Shown here: in pieces, positions 32,227 to 33,760 of the stretch
Layout of the letters: every line of letters starts with the position of its first letter
Numbering within the stretch: position 1 is the first letter of the stretch
Assembly: GCA_016212095.1 (NCBI GenBank)
Contig: JACRHH010000021.1
Span: 1-33,760 of the forward strand
Source: Nitrospirota bacterium
GTDB taxonomy: Bacteria > Nitrospirota > Thermodesulfovibrionia > SZUA-242
DNA: 33,760 nt
Reading direction: 5' to 3'
The notes under the pieces: generated by a model
Databases searched by the model: none
The model's input: the letters and a program-made list of their open reading frames with translations, nothing else
What the model was told of the DNA's origin: nothing
Made by a program: the position numbers and the translations under genes

Positions 32227-33760
32227 ATGAATAATCCGGGATCGAACATCAATTTCGCAGCGGAATCAGGCAGCGGTATGCAGCATTTGGCCTCCGGCAG
32301 ATACAGGGAGGCGGAGGCGGTATTCATGAATCTGCTTAAAAACCTTCCGGAAGGCAGCACCGAGGAGCGCGCGATAACGCTTGGACAGCTTGGAAGCTGC
32401 CACTCGGCGCAGGGTAGGCCGGACAGGGCCGCCGAGTGCTACCGGTCGTCGGTTGCGCTGTACGACAAGCTTGGCGACAAGGATGAACCGGCGCGGCACA
32501 AGGCTGTTGTACTGTCGGAACTGGGCAACATGCTCAGGCTGACCGGCGACATGGACGGCTCCCGGACGTCTTACGAGTCATCACTTGAGGTGTTCCGCCG
32601 TCTGAACGACTCACGGAACATCGCGTCGCTTGCCGGACGGCTTGGCGCAATCGCGCTCTATGGCGGCGATCTTGAGGAGTCGGAGAAGCGATACACCGAG
32701 GCGCGGGATCATTCGAAGGCATTAAAGGAAACCGAACACGAGGCGCTGGCAAGCCATCAGCTTGGTCTGGTCTGCCAGATCGGGCGTCGCTGGGACGAGG
32801 CGGAGCGTCATTACGCCGAGGCCGCCCGAATAAGGGAGGCTTCAGGGAAGATCGTCGGAGCAAACAGCGCATCGGTCACATGGAACCAGCTTGCGCAGGT
32901 GGCCGATCATGCCGGAAAGCCTGGCGAAGCCGAGGATTGGTTCCGAAAGGTGCTTGAAGCACGTCAGGATGTGGATGCCGCCGGCGCCTGCATGACGCTC
33001 TGTAATCTGGCGCGGCTTCTCCTCAAGCAGCCGGATCGTCTGGACGAGGCGGATGCGCTTGCCGAAAGCGCGTTGGCGGAAGCCGAAAAACTTGAGCCCG
33101 GCAAGGTCGGGATTTGGGAAATCCACGACACTCTGGCTGATATTGCCAACGCGCGGGGACTGGCCGAGGATTTCCGCAAGCACCGGATGCTTGCCAGGCA
33201 GACAAACGCTGTTTTCCCGGAAACCCGCAACGCGGTCAGGCAGTACATGCCGCTTATAGCGGCGGTTGTCTCGTTTCGTCATGGTCACAAGGATGCCGCT
33301 GCCGTTGTTGCGCACGAGCAGGCAGCCATGCGCGAGACAGGCATGGAATGGACAAGGCTTGCCGATGCCATAGACCGCATCATGGCGGGCGAGGAGTCGC
33401 AGGGTATTTTCAATTCCCTTTACGCTTTTCAGGCGAACATCGTGGCGACCATTCTTCTTGGAATCGAAAACCCCGACAACCTTCAGGCCCTGATCGACGG
33501 GGATGCCGCTGAAGTGAAGGGCGGAAGCAGCGAAAGCGGGGCGGTTCCCGGCGTAGATGAAGTGTCGAGGGAACTTGTTGACATGATCCGCAGAACACTG
33601 GCGCAACCGGAACTTCGGGCAGCGTTTGAGCACATGCTGGTTGAGATGGGAAATCACGGCGGCAAGGACTTCGCCGACGTGCTGCGCCGCGTGATGAAAG
33701 GCGAGCGCGACGCCGACGCTCTCTGCCGCGGTCTGGACGACAAGGACGCGGCGGTGCTGC
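32227..33760 (+). CDS. TPR-repeat protein, 3' end beyond the window
   Basis: Open from ATG 32227 (GAAAGG at 32215-32220) to the window edge, 511 codons with no stop. The N-terminal 300 residues are tetratricopeptide repeats of the kinesin-light-chain type: GSGMQHLASGRYREAEAVF, then units around LGSCHSAQGRPDRAAECY, LGNMLRLTGDMDGSRTSYE, LGAIALYGGDLEESEKRY, LGLVCQIGRRWDEAERHY and LAQVADHAGKPGEAEDWF. The C-terminal part visible (about 310-511) is helical and not recognised. No signal peptide is seen, so it is probably cytoplasmic and acts as a scaffold. Similar TPR blocks occur in signalling proteins and in effector proteins; the missing end may hold the decisive domain. Confidence 0.8.
   Translation, partial: MNNPGSNINFAAESGSGMQHLASGRYREAEAVFMNLLKNLPEGSTEERAITLGQLGSCHSAQGRPDRAAECYRSSVALYDKLGDKDEPARHKAVVLSELGNMLRLTGDMDGSRTSYESSLEVFRRLNDSRNIASLAGRLGAIALYGGDLEESEKRYTEARDHSKALKETEHEALASHQLGLVCQIGRRWDEAERHYAEAARIREASGKIVGANSASVTWNQLAQVADHAGKPGEAEDWFRKVLEARQDVDAAGACMTLCNLARLLLKQPDRLDEADALAESALAEAEKLEPGKVGIWEIHDTLADIANARGLAEDFRKHRMLARQTNAVFPETRNAVRQYMPLIAAVVSFRHGHKDAAAVVAHEQAAMRETGMEWTRLADAIDRIMAGEESQGIFNSLYAFQANIVATILLGIENPDNLQALIDGDAAEVKGGSSESGAVPGVDEVSRELVDMIRRTLAQPELRAAFEHMLVEMGNHGGKDFADVLRRVMKGERDADALCRGLDDKDAAVL

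Overview
The window reads as a chromosomal segment of a Gram-negative, fairly GC-rich anaerobic or metal-respiring bacterium. The gene set (a very large multiheme cytochrome with CX2CH, CX3CH and CX4CH motifs, a chemoreceptor with a heme-binding motif, a FeoB system, CBS-type pyrophosphatase, CbiM/CbiQ/CbiO, sigma-54 promoters) is most like Geobacter-type Desulfobacterota or Nitrospirota. That placement is inference from gene content, not from a marker gene. No rRNA, tRNA, CRISPR array or intact prophage was seen.

Left part (1-10.2 kb): the tail of an IS630-like transposase, a heme-motif chemoreceptor, a convergent DUF2442 gene, then an iron block (Fur-family regulator, FeoB, DtxR-FeoA fusion regulator) followed by a DUF362 gene that has no canonical start codon, a TPR/FG-GAP/UnbV lipoprotein overlapping it by 4 bases, and rfbA-rfbC for dTDP-sugar synthesis. 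A 126-bp mobile element with a 10-bp target duplication sits exactly on the rfbC stop codon.

Centre (10.2-20.8 kb): a sigma-54-type promoter precedes a 1,813-residue secreted cytochrome with 47 candidate heme motifs, built around four 201/200-residue hexaheme repeats and a partial fifth. Terminators and intergenic repeats follow, then an ammonium transporter whose sigma-54 promoter fixes its start, a convergent CBS-domain pyrophosphatase, an orphan AT-richer lipoprotein and archease.

Right part (20.8-32.1 kb): nine genes on the minus strand dealing with divalent metals. In transcription order: a cobalamin riboswitch with terminator and an orphan signal-peptide CbiM; a Cys-rich secreted protein with its own strong promoter and a CzcCBA-type RND efflux system; then an outer-membrane porin-like protein with CbiM(N), CbiQ and CbiO. 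Uptake and efflux of cobalt/nickel-like ions are thus encoded side by side under at least three separate control points. A divergent TPR protein gene runs off the right edge.

The strongest candidates for something new are the 47-motif repeat cytochrome with CX3CH sites, the porin-CbiMQO operon with a hairpin in its leader, and the DUF362 gene that seems to start at AUC.
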